Source: Volvariella volvacea V23 (Eukaryota > Basidiomycota > Agaricomycetes > Agaricales > Pluteaceae). From it: DNA of 64,000 nucleotides. The stretch covers positions 2,493,428 to 2,557,427 of the forward strand of contig KB722736.1 in assembly GCA_000349905.1 (NCBI GenBank), given 5' to 3'. Made by a program: the position numbers and the translations under genes. Positions 34,065 to 46,375 of this stretch are shown piece after piece. Numbering within the stretch: the first letter of the stretch is position 1; the number at the start of each line of letters is the position of its first letter. The notes below the pieces were generated by a model. That model had not been told where the DNA came from and ran no database searches. It saw only the letters and a list, made by a program, of their open reading frames with translations.

Positions 34065-37000
34065 ATGACCAACCGGCCTCCCAGCCCAAGGAACCATGTC
34101 GCCATCACTCAGCCCCTGCATAGTGAATACGAATCCAACAACGAGGAAGAAGATGAAGAGTTCGTTTATCCTGTTGCGAACACCTCTGGTGTAGAACACA
34201 AAGGAGGCGAAGAGGAAGAGGAGTCGGAATTCGTTTATCCTGCACCAGTAATGGAGCCCGAACAAGGGTTGACAATGTCTCCAGCGCCACCTCCACAGTC
34301 CTCTCATCTGACGGATTCATCTTTGCCTTCCACCTCTGGCGCGTCTTCCCTCTTCCCTCTATCTCCGCCACCTCTACTTGCTTCACTTCCTCCACCCCCC
34401 GAAGATAACCAACCACAACCTCGAGTTCCACCTTCTTCTGCCCTGCTTGAATTTATCTATGCTTCAGCTTTGTCGGGAGACTTGCTTTCTTTAAAACTAT
34501 CGTTTACAAAAGCAGTAGAAGAGGAAAACGTTGAAAGCTTTAGTCTAGCTAATGGTGCTTCTCCTCGTACAGGTTATACGGCCTTGCATGCTGCGGCAAG
34601 CAGGGGACACTTGGATACTGTTAGTTGGCGTACGTACAACCATGAATGATGCTGATTGGAGCTCACTTTATGGCACAGTTATAGAGGACTGTGGGGCAAT
34701 GCCCGATTTGGAGGATAGGGAAGGAGAGGTAGGTCTTCTTATCCCCACTTCCCTTATCCCTGCCTGATTAATAACACCTCAGACTGCGTTGCACAAAGCA
34801 GCATTGAATGGACATATATCTGTTGTCAGCTATCTAGTTCCTGGCAAGGCTGATGTTCATGTGAAAGATGGTGATGGTTGGACTGCACTGCACAATGCTT
34901 GTTCCAAGGCGAGTGCGCCCTTCCTTTTTATAGCACCTTATTCTGATAGGTCTGTAGGGATACTTAGATATCGTGCGGTATCTTTGCGAGCAAGGTGGTG
35001 CCGCTCAACGGCCCAATGGTCTTAGGGAGATTGATGTGCGTAGCAGAGACGGGTGGACGCCCCTAAGTAAGGACACTCTTACGTTACCTTCAAGCCACTA
35101 ATACACACTTTATAGTGAACGCTGCATCCAAGGGCCATTTGCCCGTCGTCCGCTACCTGTTGTCGAAGCAACGCGCTAATCCCCTTGTCCGCAATAACTG
35201 GGGTGAAACTGCTTATGACGCAGCGGCAGCAGTATTTGAAGTTTGGATTTGTGAAGTAATTCTTTTATTCACAATCAAAGCCTGTCTGCCCCACCTCATC
35301 TTTGCTCCTTGTAGGTCCTTCAACAAGCGGAGGCAGAGCGATGGCGTGGTTCATCTGTTCCATACAACCCATTGGCTGTCCACACTACTATTCCCTTAAT
35401 CCTCTACGAAAATCAACGTCTTGATACTAGGTTGAAGACTGTTGCCGTTTCGGGTGGTTGTCCTAAGTTTTCCGCATCGGGCCTTGGTAAACATGGGCGA
35501 CGCGCGCCATTTGAACTTAAGTTTCTTGAACCCTTGGAAGATACTGGGGTGCGCGAGGTAGCTGCATGGCGAAGCGGAGTGCAATTACCCTTCCTTAATG
35601 CTCCTTGGAGTCTACCGAAGCCTGGAACGTCCAGCGCCCAAGGATACACCGGGATAGGTAACGATGAGAGGAGTCACTTTTGGCTGTTCGTATGCAATTT
35701 GTTATGGAGTGATTTATCTATTAACAATTTCATGTAGATCGGACTGGACCTTGGACGTGACTCACCCTGGTGTTGACGCAGAGGAGGGTTGGCAATACGC
35801 TCACAGCTTTGATGACCCTGACGATCGGTGGACAGCGGAAAAACCTCCCCAGTTGCAGCGTTTGCTTACCAGCTCGGGTCTTGTCACGGGAGGTTTCAGA
35901 GGATCAACTTCACTTGCAGGAAGTAGTCCTTCTAGCTCTCGCTCTCTGCAAATGTGGGTGAGGCGAAGGAGATGGGTTCGAATCATGCGTAGGCGATTGG
36001 ATATACCGCCACTTCCCTTCTTGGAGCCAGATGCGGCTACGTATTTCTTTGATGCCGAGGGTAACCCTATCCCATACATTGAGGAGTCGCATGGAGATGA
36101 TGAGGAGCTGGGAAGAGAGCTAGGAACTATGCCTCCTTCGTTTTTATCCTCGAGTCGAGATTTTGTCGCTCGTGCCCGCTATCTTGCTGGGAATACCGTA
36201 GAAGGAGACAACACGGCAGCGATTTCTGCGGTTGACGCGCGCAGGGCTATCGCTAAGTTAGAACGTGCGACTGCAGAATTGAGACAGGGGATCCTGGGTA
36301 AGGCTATTCGTCCTGAAGGTGAAATGCCTAACTGCTCATGCCATCAAAAGCTAGTGAAGACGGTGATAGAAAAACTCAAGCTGAAGTTTTACTCAACGCT
36401 TACAGCCGTGAGCTTGAACGTCGGCGACTGGCGGCTGGTGCCCAAGGTCTCCTTATCACTGGAATGAGTACAACACCATTTTTTTGAATCCCCTGGCGTG
36501 GTAGCTTAGCCTTCTCCTGCACAGATGATGACGAAATTGAAGATGATGACACGGAGTCCTTCCACTATCCAGATACAAATGAAGCCCCCAATGAAGCCTC
36601 GTCCTCCAGTCGACCACATAACACGCCAACTAGGGCGCCAACAGACTTAACACCCCATTTATCGCAAGCTCCAGATTTCCGTGTACCCACACACGAAGCA
36701 CCGCAGAAAGTCATAGCACCAAGATGGACAAGCACAACACAACCCCACATTCATTGGGAAAGGGACGAGGCTGTGCATCAATGCCGTGATTGTCAACGCC
36801 GGTTTACTTTCCTCAACCGTAGAGTAAGTGATAAAAGTACCCTGACCTTTACAAAGACTTACCATAACCAAGCATGTAGGTTCATTTATATAAGTTAAAC
36901 GAAGTTCATCACTTGACCGCTTGCTAGCATTGTCGACGGTGTGGGCGCATATTTTGTGATCGTTGTTCGTCGTATCGGGCGTTACTCGACCCTTCTGATA

Positions 37001-37663
37001 TCGTTCATGACCCGACATCTTCACAACCTACATCTGGTTCCAGCTCTCAGCGTGTTTGTCGGTCCTGTCATGATGAAGTGAATGCAAATGTGCCAGCCCG
37101 GTTCCATGGTACACGTGCCACTGCAATGGAACGGATTATTGTAGATCAAGACCGCCTCACGGTTCCTGGACACCTCACCCGTAGACAAACGAGCTCGCAG
37201 TTGAGTGATTTGGCAGAGTACGTGACTCATTTGATTTTTGTATACTTCTGTGCAGACAAAGAGCATAGATGTCCTGTATGTAATCGCAACCTTGGCGAAG
37301 TCGGCAACGCAGAGGACCAGGAATTGCACGTCAAGAATTGCTTGGAAGGGGGTGCAGGAGCAACAAATTCTGCTGCGAAGTATCTTGTGTATCGCCTCCC
37401 CGCGGAAAGCACCCTGCTTGGGGCTGAATGTGTGATATGTCTGGAAGAGTTCACTGAAGGTCAGTGATTACATAGTCAGTCAGAGAAACAATCATTAACA
37501 GATGTCCAGGGTCGATGATTGCCCGTCTTAGTTGTCTCTGCAGTTTCCACAATGGTCAGCAAATCTCACACTTTATATCATACAGGATTGCTAATATTTT
37601 GCCTCAGCCTGCCTGTCATCGTGGTTGCAACGGGGCAAGAGTTGCCCACTACACGCCCGGTAG
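34065..37663 (+). CDS. Ankyrin-DysF-FYVE-RING protein, putative endosomal E3 ubiquitin ligase
   Basis: Thirteen exons: 34065-34629, 34679-34728, 34783-34908, 34958-35066, 35116-35255, 35315-35685, 35738-36297, 36351-36467, 36525-36823, 36928-37217, 37269-37459, 37510-37554 and 37608-37663; 972 residues. An acidic, Pro-rich N-terminus is followed by about four ankyrin repeats (TGYTALHAAASRGHLDTV, ETALHKAALNGHISVVSYL, DGWTALHNACSKGYLDIV). Next comes a DysF-like pair (LILYENQRLD; SDWTLDVTHPGVDAEEGWQY; VRRRRWVRIMRRR), a FYVE finger with the PI3P-binding patch RRHCRRCGRIFC, a small Cys pair and a C-terminal RING (CVICLEEF ... CLCSFHNACLSSWL ... CPLH). FYVE plus RING recalls yeast Pib1, an endosome/vacuole E3. 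The intron after 34908 has a GC donor, and the 35685/35738 junction is my least certain. Confidence 0.82.
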
Positions 37664-37709
37664 AATATGGATTATAATTGATATTACATATTGCGTTTCG
37701 TCACAAATG

Positions 37710-38679
37710 CTAATCACCGTCATCACGGTCTGGATACCAGCTGCTGTATGGGATTCTATCTGGATCAATTCGAATTACATCATAAAGGTCTTCGGGATCT
37801 GGGTCCACGATATTTTGACCCTTTCTTCCATCGTCTTGATCATCTTCAAACCACGAAGCTGGGTCTTCATCGTCTTCATCGTCGTCTTCGTCATCCGACC
37901 CTTTGTAATTCCTATTGGAGTATTGTTAGATTGATAGTAGCCAAAGCCAAGTCCACGCACATGAACGCGTAGATGCGAGCTGCTTGCTCCTCCCTCGTCA
38001 AAATCTCGCCAGGAATGGGCAGTCCTTGAAGTTTGCGCTTCTCTAGGAGGCGTTGTTCTCGCTCTCTCTCCTGTAGAAATGCTCTTTGTTCAAGTTCCAT
38101 CGCTTGTTGGAGGGTAAACGAGCCAGAATCATGCAGCCTTGATGCGGAAGAACCCTAGCACGATGGTATTTGAACGTCAGTGCGACTAACCAAATGATGA
38201 TGTCCTACAAATTGAGCCAAAGCCCTGGCCTTAGCCTCCCTGGTTCTGCTTATTGGGGGGTCTGGTGTGGAATCGATATTCATGTCATCATCACCTGTAA
38301 TCCGTGTATTCTTCAGTCCTCTGTTGATAGTATCAACGCCTTCCAAGTCCAATAAACGTGATTCTATGGCGGCTTGCTCTGCTGATATTCTCTGTGCATA
38401 GCTAGAAGTCGAGGCTTCACTATGACGACAGGGCAATATCAGACATGATCATGGAAGATAACGAAGAAGGAAAGCCTACGGAGATTGCAATATCCTTGCA
38501 TTCAGTCTGTGGCGATCTCGGAGTTCCCTGGCAGTAAGTTCTGTCAGAGGACGAGCCTTGGGCTTGGGAGGAGCCCTAAAACCTGGAAGTACTGGATTCT
38601 TTGGACGCGATGAGGCAGTTGGAGAGGCAGGAGAAGCAGGGTGTGGGCGTGAGTGAGGAGGCTTGACAGGGGTCGACAT
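37710..38679 (-). CDS. Conserved-looking protein of unknown function with an acidic tail
   Basis: Exons (minus) 38679-38480, 38419-38191, 38154-37961 and 37911-37710; 274 residues, all junctions in frame. A Pro/Ser-rich start (MSTPVKPPHSRP) is followed by ARPLTELTARELRDRHRLNARIL, then helical segments (RISAEQAAIESRLLDLEG; a charged coiled coil LEQRAFLQEREREQRLLEKRK) and a strongly acidic tail (GSDDEDDDEDDEDPASWFEDD). The make-up suggests a nuclear scaffold or chromatin/RNA-linked protein, but I know no family for it. It converges with the RING gene, with stops 46 bp apart. Confidence 0.75.
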
Positions 38680-38921
38680 ATGGACACGGGAACTGGGAGT
38701 TGAGTGGTCCACAGCGATCCTTTTGTACTAATCTGCCGGCCTTCTTTCCTTTTTCGGACCTTTGCCGTTTGCGCCACCTGCATCTGCGTCACTCTTACTA
38801 CTCAAGTCTTTTCACAGCTTTCACATCCATTTATTCCAGTCACTTGTCTGAAGCACCTTGAACATTGTACACAATAGCATGTCCGTCCCATAAACAATAA
38901 AATCTCGATAATCGTAGCACC

Positions 38922-40028
38922 TCACATGTACATATCACCCTGTCAGAATGGAAAGCATCAGCAATAGCGAATTATACCAAGGTGAGACACGCACTGCACC
39001 AGGCGGCATGAACTCGTCATTGTCCGGATCACCTCCATGAGGAGGTACACCACCTCTGCCAGGTCTCCCGCCTCTCAAGCCTCCTCTACCAGGGGAAATG
39101 GGCCCAGGGCCAACAGGATCAAATCGAGCGCCCGGAGGTGCGCCCATAGGCGGCAAAAAGCCATCGCCACCCCAAGGACCACGGCCTCCAACTGGACCAC
39201 CACGAGGACCAAAGATAGGATGATCTGGACCCACAAACATTCCATCCCCACCATGGGGAAACAGAGATGGAGGATTAAAAGGATTCATTGGAATGGGATC
39301 AAGATCCCGCCGACCAATTTCCAGCGGATTACGAGGAGGCATATAGGGCAGAATGGGCGGTTCAAATGGCTGTGGGACTGGCCTTGATGGCTCGGGGCGG
39401 GCTGGACCTGACTGAGATGTGCCAGGTTGGCCCGACGCTGGGGCTGCTTCCTCTTGATAACCCTCTTTTCGCAAGCCCGGGACCAACTTCTGCACAACCA
39501 TGAGTTTGAACTGAGACATGAGATCTGCTACCCGATTTGAAGATATGAATCCATGAATCAAGGGCGTATCACCAGCCCCGATTTCGTGTGGAAAGAATGA
39601 TGGCGAAACAAAGTCATTGGTAGGCATATCCAAGCTCAGAACTTTATCGGTCTAGTATCTACATGAGTAATGTCTAACCTTGAAGTGGGTGGTTGGTGCT
39701 ATACCTCTGATGCTATCGCATTTACAAGGGTACGATTTCCGAGACGGATAACCTTGAGTACAAACTCGAGGCTACTTTGTTCATGCCTATACTTGAATGA
39801 GTAGCTCTCTGGACCGCCCCGGTTCCATTCTGATGGAAGTTTATTGCCCACTAATGATTGAGAGGGCCTTTCGTCCACAGCAACTAATCGAAATGCCAGG
39901 GCAGACATAGCTGTGTGAAGCAATGCAGCCAGCCCATCTTGAGGTGACTGAAGCTTCTTGGAATCCTCTGGTAGGAGTGTTGGTAGTGATGCTATTAAAG
40001 CAGCTGGATCCAAGACGTCTCTCGTCAT
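38922..40028 (-). CDS. Proteasome inhibitor PI31-like protein
   Basis: Exons (minus) 40028-39705, 39651-38995 and 38939-38922; 332 residues. The N-terminal half is the PI31/Fbxo7-type globular domain (DGLAALLHTAMSALAFRLV, SYSFKYRHEQSSLEFVLKV, HGFISSNRVADLMSQFKLMVVQKLVPGLR). The rest is a Pro/Gly-rich tail with NPLEIGRRDLDPIP. The last exon, only 18 nt, adds GDMYM, a hydrophobic-Tyr-X end of the kind PI31 uses to enter the 20S proteasome. PI31 binds the 20S core and affects its assembly, activity and transport. It diverges from PRP5 by 158 bp. Confidence 0.9.
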
Positions 40029-40186
40029 GAAAGTCGAAGTCGAGTGCAAGTGCTGAAGGGCGCTGAGCACCGAGCGCCGACAGGGGCTGCGTCGTTCCTT
40101 TCGTAATCTTTGAGCTTGCGGTAAATAGAGCCAAACATTGTACCATTTTGCTGTCCACCACTACTGAACTGCCAATATCGCTAGCC

Positions 40187-43100
40187 ATGGTGCGCAGAGA
40201 TAGGTCATTATCACCAGAGACGTCGAACAAACGGGTAAGACAATCTCACCGTTCACCTCGGTCTCCGTCGCCGACGAGGCGCAGTACCCAAAGGACCAGC
40301 ATCAGATCGAGGTACGACGACGATCGTGAGAGGGATTGGGATAGAGTGCGAGATAGGGATAATCGCTATAGGGACGACAGATATCGTGACGACAGAAGAA
40401 GAGACTATAGAGACGATCGTCGAAGGTCCCGTTCACGCGAACGCAGACCAGCCCCAGGTACTCCTCCGCGGGGCCAGGCAACACAGGAGGCAGCGCCAAC
40501 GCCAGTTCCAGCTGCAGCTCCTGAAGATGAGAAAATGAAGGCCAAGCGAGCAAAGTTAGAAGCCTGGAAGAAGGAGAGAGAGGCGAAAAAGGCCTTAGAC
40601 GAAGCCAAAGCCAAAGCCATGGCATTAGCAGGTAAATCGGCACCGCGTGAGTGTTTCATTTTTATGAACAATATTTCGTGATTCCCCATACTTGGTCCCT
40701 TTGTGTGTAGCTATCACTGGAACGAAAACATCTGGCCAGCTCAAAACCACAATTGGAGGGCTTGGTATTAAAGGCCTACCTGCAAAGCCCGATTTTACCA
40801 ATCCAGCGTCTGTCAACATTGCGGCCTCGATGGACGATTCAGTGGAGACTAAGCGCAAATTGGAGAAGCTTGTTGATATGCCAGCCGTTGATATGACTAT
40901 GACGGATAGCGGTACAGGCGTAGGCGACTTGGACAATGACGATGACGACGAAGAGGCCAATAGGATGGATCAAGCTCTAAAGAACAAAGCCAAAAGTTCA
41001 ATGGATGTTGATGAGGAGGAAATCGATCCCCTAGATGCATTTATGACGGGAGTAGAAGGGGAGGTGAAGAAAGTGAACTTGGAGGACATGAAAAAGATGA
41101 TGAATGTGTCAAACGGCCGTTCTAGAGTTCGTTTGGATGACAGAGCGGTTGACGAGGGTGGCGAGGATCTCTATGAGGGCGTGGTGCCCGATGAATTAGA
41201 TGCAACTGATCTCACCCCTGAGGATATCCTCGCTCTTGCAGCTAAAAAAGCCAAAAAGAAAGACCTCGCTACTGTCGACCACTCCCGCGTAAAATATGAA
41301 CCTTTCCGAAAGGAATTTTATGTCCCGCCGCCTGACATCGCTGCAATGACTGACGAAGAAGCAGAACTTCTTCGGTTGGAGCTCGATGGTATTAAAATTC
41401 GTGGTGTGGACTGTCCTCGTCCAGTCACAAAGTGGAGCCATTACGGTCTTCCTGCTAGTTGGTGAGCACTTGATGCATCTTATGTGACACACCCGACTAA
41501 ACTCCTCCCCCCCCCCTCTTCTTTCAGTCTCGAAGTGATCAAACGGTTGAATTATGTTGCCCCCACGGCAATTCAGGCACAGGCTATTCCCGCTGTTATG
41601 TCTGGCCGAGATGTTATTGGTGTGGCGAAGACGGGATCTGGGAAGACAATCGCGTTCCTTCTCCCAATGTTCCGCCACATCAAAGATCAACGTCCTCTCG
41701 AACAAATGGAAGGGCCCATTGCTATAGTGATGACCCCCACACGTGAGTTGGCTGTCCAGATTCATCGAGAATGCAAGCCTTTCCTTAAAGTTATGAACTT
41801 ACGAGTGAGTAATTATAAAAATCTCACGCCTTCACCATGTTTATATACACCAACAGGCCGTATGTGCTTACGGAGGATCGCCCATCAAAGACCAAATTGC
41901 GGAGCTTAAGAAAGGCGCTGAGATTATTGTCTGCACCCCTGGGCGGATGATTGATCTCCTAACAGCCAATTCAGGCAGGGTCACGAATCTTAAGCGTGTG
42001 ACGTATGTCGTTCTTGATGAGGCAGATCGCATGTTCGACATGGGTTTCGAACCGCAAGTCATGAAGATTGTGAATAATATCCGCCCAGACCGCCAAACAG
42101 TGTTGTTCTCTGCTACCTTCCCGAAGCAAATGGACTCTTTGGCTCGCAAGATATTGCGGAAACCATTAGAAATCACTGTCGGTGGAAGATCTGTTGTGGC
42201 CGCAGAAATCGAGCAAATTGTAGAAGTTCGGCCAGAAGACACTAAGTTCAATCGCTTACTGGAGATCTTAGGTCAGATGTACAATGAGGACCCAGAATGC
42301 CGTACATTGGTCTTTGTGGATAGGCAGGAAGCTGCAGACAATCTTCTACGTGAGTTGATGCGGAAAGGTTACTTGTGCATGTCGCTCCATGGTGGGAAGG
42401 ATCAAGTCGACCGCGATTCAACCATTGCAGATTTTAAATCCGGCGTGGTCCCTATCGTCATCGCGACCTCCGTCGCTGCTCGTGGCTTGGACGTCAAGCA
42501 GCTTAAGCTTGTCATCAACTTTGATGCCCCTAACCACATGGAGGACTATGTCCACCGGGCTGGTCGCACTGGCAGGGCAGGCAACAAGGGGACGTGTGTT
42601 ACCTTTATTACTCCGGAGCAGGAGAGATATTCTGTGGATATCTTCAGGGCACTGAAGGCAAGCAACGCCAATATACCTCAAGACCTGGAAGAGTTGGCAA
42701 ACGGTAAGCGATGTCTCATGAAGCGAAGACAACTTCTTAACATGTCCTTAATATCTCCAGGTTTCCTAGAGAAGGTTAAAACCGGAAAAGCTCAGGTAGC
42801 AGGTTCTGGCTTCGGCGGTAAAGGTCTCGATCGTCTGGATAAGGAACGTGATGCAAAGGAGAAGGCTGAACGCAAGGCATATGGAGAACCGGGCGATGAT
42901 GACAAGGCTGTGGAAGAAAGTACAACCAAGGATACATCATCAGATATGACATTTGGAAACTTCAAGGTGGAAGTCAAAAGAGGCCCAGCACCGGATTCAT
43001 CTAAAGCTCTTCTTGGTGTTGGGGATGCTGCAGCTGCAGCCCGTCGTTTAGCTCAGGCCAAGGAGGAGGAACGACTCCAGAAGCAAATGTGCATGGCCGA

Positions 43101-43668
43101 GGAAGCTGTGGCTCGTGCTGGCAAAGACACTGCTGCACACAAGCAAGCCCTCAGTGTAGTTGCGAAGTTGAATGCTCAGCTTCGGGCCTCCAAGTTGCAG
43201 TCACAAATCCAGACTGATGACAGTCGCAAGGCTAATCCAGACTCGACCGACTTCCATGCTATCATTCCAATAAATGACTACCCTCAAAAAGCACGATGGC
43301 GCGTAACCAACAAAGAAACAATGACACAGGTTCTTCCTTTCTCTTTCTGATCGTATTCACATGTAACTAAAACCCCGAACTAGCTCATTGATATGACAGG
43401 AGCCTCTGTCACCAATAAGGGTATTTACTACGAGCATGGAAAAGAGCCTGGCCCAGACGGTGCACCGAAGTTGCATCTACTTATTGAATCCAATGAGGAA
43501 TGGAGGGTACGTCCATTGTCCACTTTTGTTCCGTGAGGAGACTTCATACATGCAATACACCAACCAGGTTGAGCAAGCCGTGCGTGAAATTAAGCGACTG
43601 CTCATCGAAGCGTCAGCTGCTGCAATACAGGCTGAAATGCGCACCCCCTCAGCGAGTGCAGGCAGATA
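40187..43668 (+). CDS. PRP5: DEAD-box RNA helicase Prp5, 3' end lost in an assembly gap
   Basis: Exons 40187-40646, 40711-41461, 41528-41804, 41857-42703, 42761-43329, 43384-43506 and 43568 to the gap at 43669. The N-terminus is RS/RD-rich ([20 protein letters not shown]), then charged, with the DPLDAFM motif that in Prp5 contacts SF3B1. The helicase core has [27 protein letters not shown] and [12 protein letters not shown]-terminal KH-like region holds [13 protein letters not shown]. Prp5 loads U2 snRNP on the branch site and proofreads it. The frame is open up to the Ns; by comparison with relatives only a few codons should be missing. Confidence 0.95.
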
Positions 43669-43768
43669 NNNNNNNNNNNNNNNNNNNNNNNNNNNNNNNN
43701 NNNNNNNNNNNNNNNNNNNNNNNNNNNNNNNNNNNNNNNNNNNNNNNNNNNNNNNNNNNNNNNNNNNN
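43669..43768. other. Assembly gap of 100 Ns
   Basis: Exactly 100 Ns, a standard placeholder, so the true size is unknown. It removes the end of PRP5 and perhaps part of its 3' UTR. Confidence 0.98.
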
Positions 43769-44084
43769 CACTGTATTGTAATCCTCTGTTGATTTTCATT
43801 GTTCGCACTCCCTTTTTTTGGCATGTCAATACCCCTACTTATCTTCTATAATCAACAAGCCCCATGTATTCGTAGTGCAACTGTGAATCAGTGACCACCC
43901 CACTGACCAGAAAGTCTGTGATGACTGCAATCAACAATTCTAAGTATCCTTCTATCACAGCAGGATTATTTGATCAACTTGCGTGGTCATGCCGCCAGTC
44001 TACAACTATCATGTACTCACTTGACAATATAACACTAGGAGAGTAACGAAATACATGATGACGACAATACCAGTGGCAGCGAAC
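43769..44084. other. Spacer after the gap, before the NSP1 stop
   Basis: 316 bp between the N run and the stop of NSP1, presumably the 3' UTRs of two converging genes. I see no coding signal. Confidence 0.5.
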
Positions 44085-46302
44085 TCAGCGATTGAGACCA
44101 AATGCGCGAGTCTTTCCACTGGCGCCTCCTAAAGAAGTCGCATGGCCCGAGTCCTTAATTCTCCTTTCTACATCGGTAACTTTGCTTTCCACCTCTCTTA
44201 CAGCTCCGTCGATCCATTGCAAACTCTCCAGATGGCTATTAAGTATTTGAGCGATTTGTGTCAGTGGATCATCACTAGACTCGTTTGACGTTGGTTGCAG
44301 CGACAAGCTGTTGACCGACTCAATCATCTGAGAAAGGGAATCAGAGAGGTCGTCTAGGTGTGTATGTAGATCGGTGGCGAGCATGTAACTATGCAAGGAT
44401 GAGTAAGCCAATCGCAGGCAACAATGATTGCCCTTACTTCTTATCGCGCTCCGTGTCTGCAGGACCAGTGTCCATGGACCTCAAGCTACCACCCTGAGCA
44501 CCAAGAATCTCTTGTGTAGCTTTCTCATACGCATCGAGAGTGGAGCTTAGTTCCTTTTGTTGACGCTCGATATGGTCTAGGGACTGGTCGATATCGTTTT
44601 GCTCGCGTTCCGCTGCCGTAACATGGCTATAGATAGCCGCAAGCTACGAGAATGGAATCAGTTGCTTGAAAAAAACTTGGATTTCTGTGCGACGGCTTAC
44701 ATTATTACCGTTCTCCATTAGCGCCCGATCCCACACTGCCACCTCACCAGCAAATTTGCTAAATTCACGAACATGCGTCTCTAATTCTGATGTCCAGCGA
44801 TTTACAATCTCTTCTATCGTCTTTCCTTGCAGTGTTGATGGGGCTGGAACAGATATAGTTGAACCGCCATTTGTACCTGAAGTTGATGAAGCTGTATGTC
44901 ATAAGCAAGGAGGAGATTTCGAGGATCACGATCATACTTGCGATGACTTTATCTCCTTCCTTTTCGCCTGGCTTTGGAAGGGGGAAGGGTGACAAGGATG
45001 CACCTAGTTTAGGTGCATCAGGTTTATCAGGTTTATCGGTTGGCTTTAACAGACTGAATGGCGAAGATGAAGATGCAGCCTTGTCACCCTCCTTTTCACC
45101 AGGTTTTTGAAGAGTGAATATTGAAGGCGCGACTTTTTCGCCCTCTTTTTCACCCGGCTTGGGCAGAGTGAACACCGATGGAGCAGCGCCAGCTTTATCA
45201 CCTTCTTTTTCCCCTGGTTTTGGGAGATTAAATATTGAGGATCCCCCCGCCTTCGAAGCCTCCGCAGGTTTCGGGAAACCAAAGCTGGAAAGAGCTATGG
45301 AACGAGTGAGGCCTCTCTCAACAAATATGAGACGGTTAAATCTTACCAGATGCCCCATCTTTCTTTTCTTCTGCTGGCTTCAGAGAAAAGGGACTGAGTG
45401 TGGAGGCTAACCGGCATTAGGTAGGTGGACTCAACATTGGTCAAGGGAAGTAAACGTACGCGCCGCGGGTGCTGGACCATCTTTCTTTTCCGGTGCCTTA
45501 GTACCGAAGCCAAATGACGCGGGAGACACTGGAACACAGTCATTGAAGTTACTGAGCAGGAGAAGATATGTCGCAAACCTGTCGGTGCTGCAGCCGCTGG
45601 TGTTGGGGTCGATGAAGTCCCAGTAGAGGCCGAGCCAGCTGGCTTTGCAAGCGTACTAAACAGAGACAACGGGGTTGCTGAACTCGTCGAAGTGGGGTTC
45701 GTTGAAGCAGGTGTCGCAGAAGAGTCTGTCGAAGGTTTGGGTGGAAGCCCAAACATTCCTGTTCCTATCAGTACTAATGAGAGCCTGATTCACCTTCATA
45801 GCATATGAGCATCATACCAGATGGCGATGAACTCGTTCCTGCGGGAGGTGTAGCGAAGACTGATGTAATTGTACTTAGCACTATATGCTCGTGCTTAAGG
45901 TTGCAACTTACAATTGGAAGTTATAGGTTTGGGCTGCTCGCCTGGCTTTGGTAGGGAGAAGGGACTAGAGAAAGAAGGGGCTGATGTGCCAGTGGTCGCA
46001 TCGGATTTTGTATTAAAGATGCTGGTGGGGGTGCTGCTACTTGCGGGAGCTGGGTTTGTTCCAAATGGATTGGCACCCGGTGCTGGCGTTGTGGAATTGG
46101 TGCCACCGGTGAAGCTCGTTTTACCACCTCCAAATGCAGCTAGAAAGTTGCTCGTTAGCTGTGTTTGAACACGGTTGTGGCAGGCAGACACACCGAAGAA
46201 ATTGGGCTGAGACGTCGTGCCAGATGGGTTCGTCCCACCACTAGAGACACCACCAAAAGGATTGGGAGTGGCGGTCGAGGTATTCGTCGGGGGGTTGCTC
46301 AT
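44085..46302 (-). CDS. NSP1: Nucleoporin Nsp1 (Nup62 homologue)
   Basis: Ten exons (minus): 46302-46194, 46139-45912, 45859-45818, 45764-45579, 45528-45460, 45406-45347, 45294-44938, 44891-44701, 44643-44438 and 44388-44085; 583 residues. The N-terminal third has FG-type clusters (NPFGG, AAFGGG, NPFGTN, SFGFGT). The middle carries about five copies of a KPGEKEGDK-type unit headed by a Phe (for example SIFNLPKPGEKEGDK). The C-terminus is the Nsp1 coiled coil (STLQGKTIEEIVNRWTSELE; AEREQNDIDQSLDHIERQQ). Nsp1 forms the central-channel trimer with Nup57 and Nup49 and the permeability barrier of the nuclear pore. The 46194/46139 junction is in frame with or without splicing. It diverges from the DUF952 gene by 73 bp. 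Confidence 0.92.
44960..45270 (-). repeat. In-gene repeats coding KPGEKEGDK units of NSP1
   Basis: Within one exon, about five tandem but spaced copies of a roughly 15-19 residue unit: a Phe with LPKPGEKEGDKA or close variants (TLPKPGEKEGEK, TLQKPGEKEGDK, PLPKPGEKEGDK). One copy has changed to LLKPTDKPDKPD. Copy number probably varies between strains. Confidence 0.85.
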
Positions 46303-46375
46303 GGTTAGTAGTTGGGAAAGGCAAGTCGAGTCGCGTCCTGGTTGTGTATTGTTATTTGATCCCATCTCACCACCA

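Noticed and set aside
43477..43829. Open frames running through the N gap
   Set aside because: They consist of Ns translated as X and carry no information.
45914..46168. Open frames on the opposite strand of NSP1 (also 44859-45410)
   Set aside because: They are long only because the Gly/Pro/Ser-rich repeats lack stop codons on the reverse strand; they have no motifs or splice logic.
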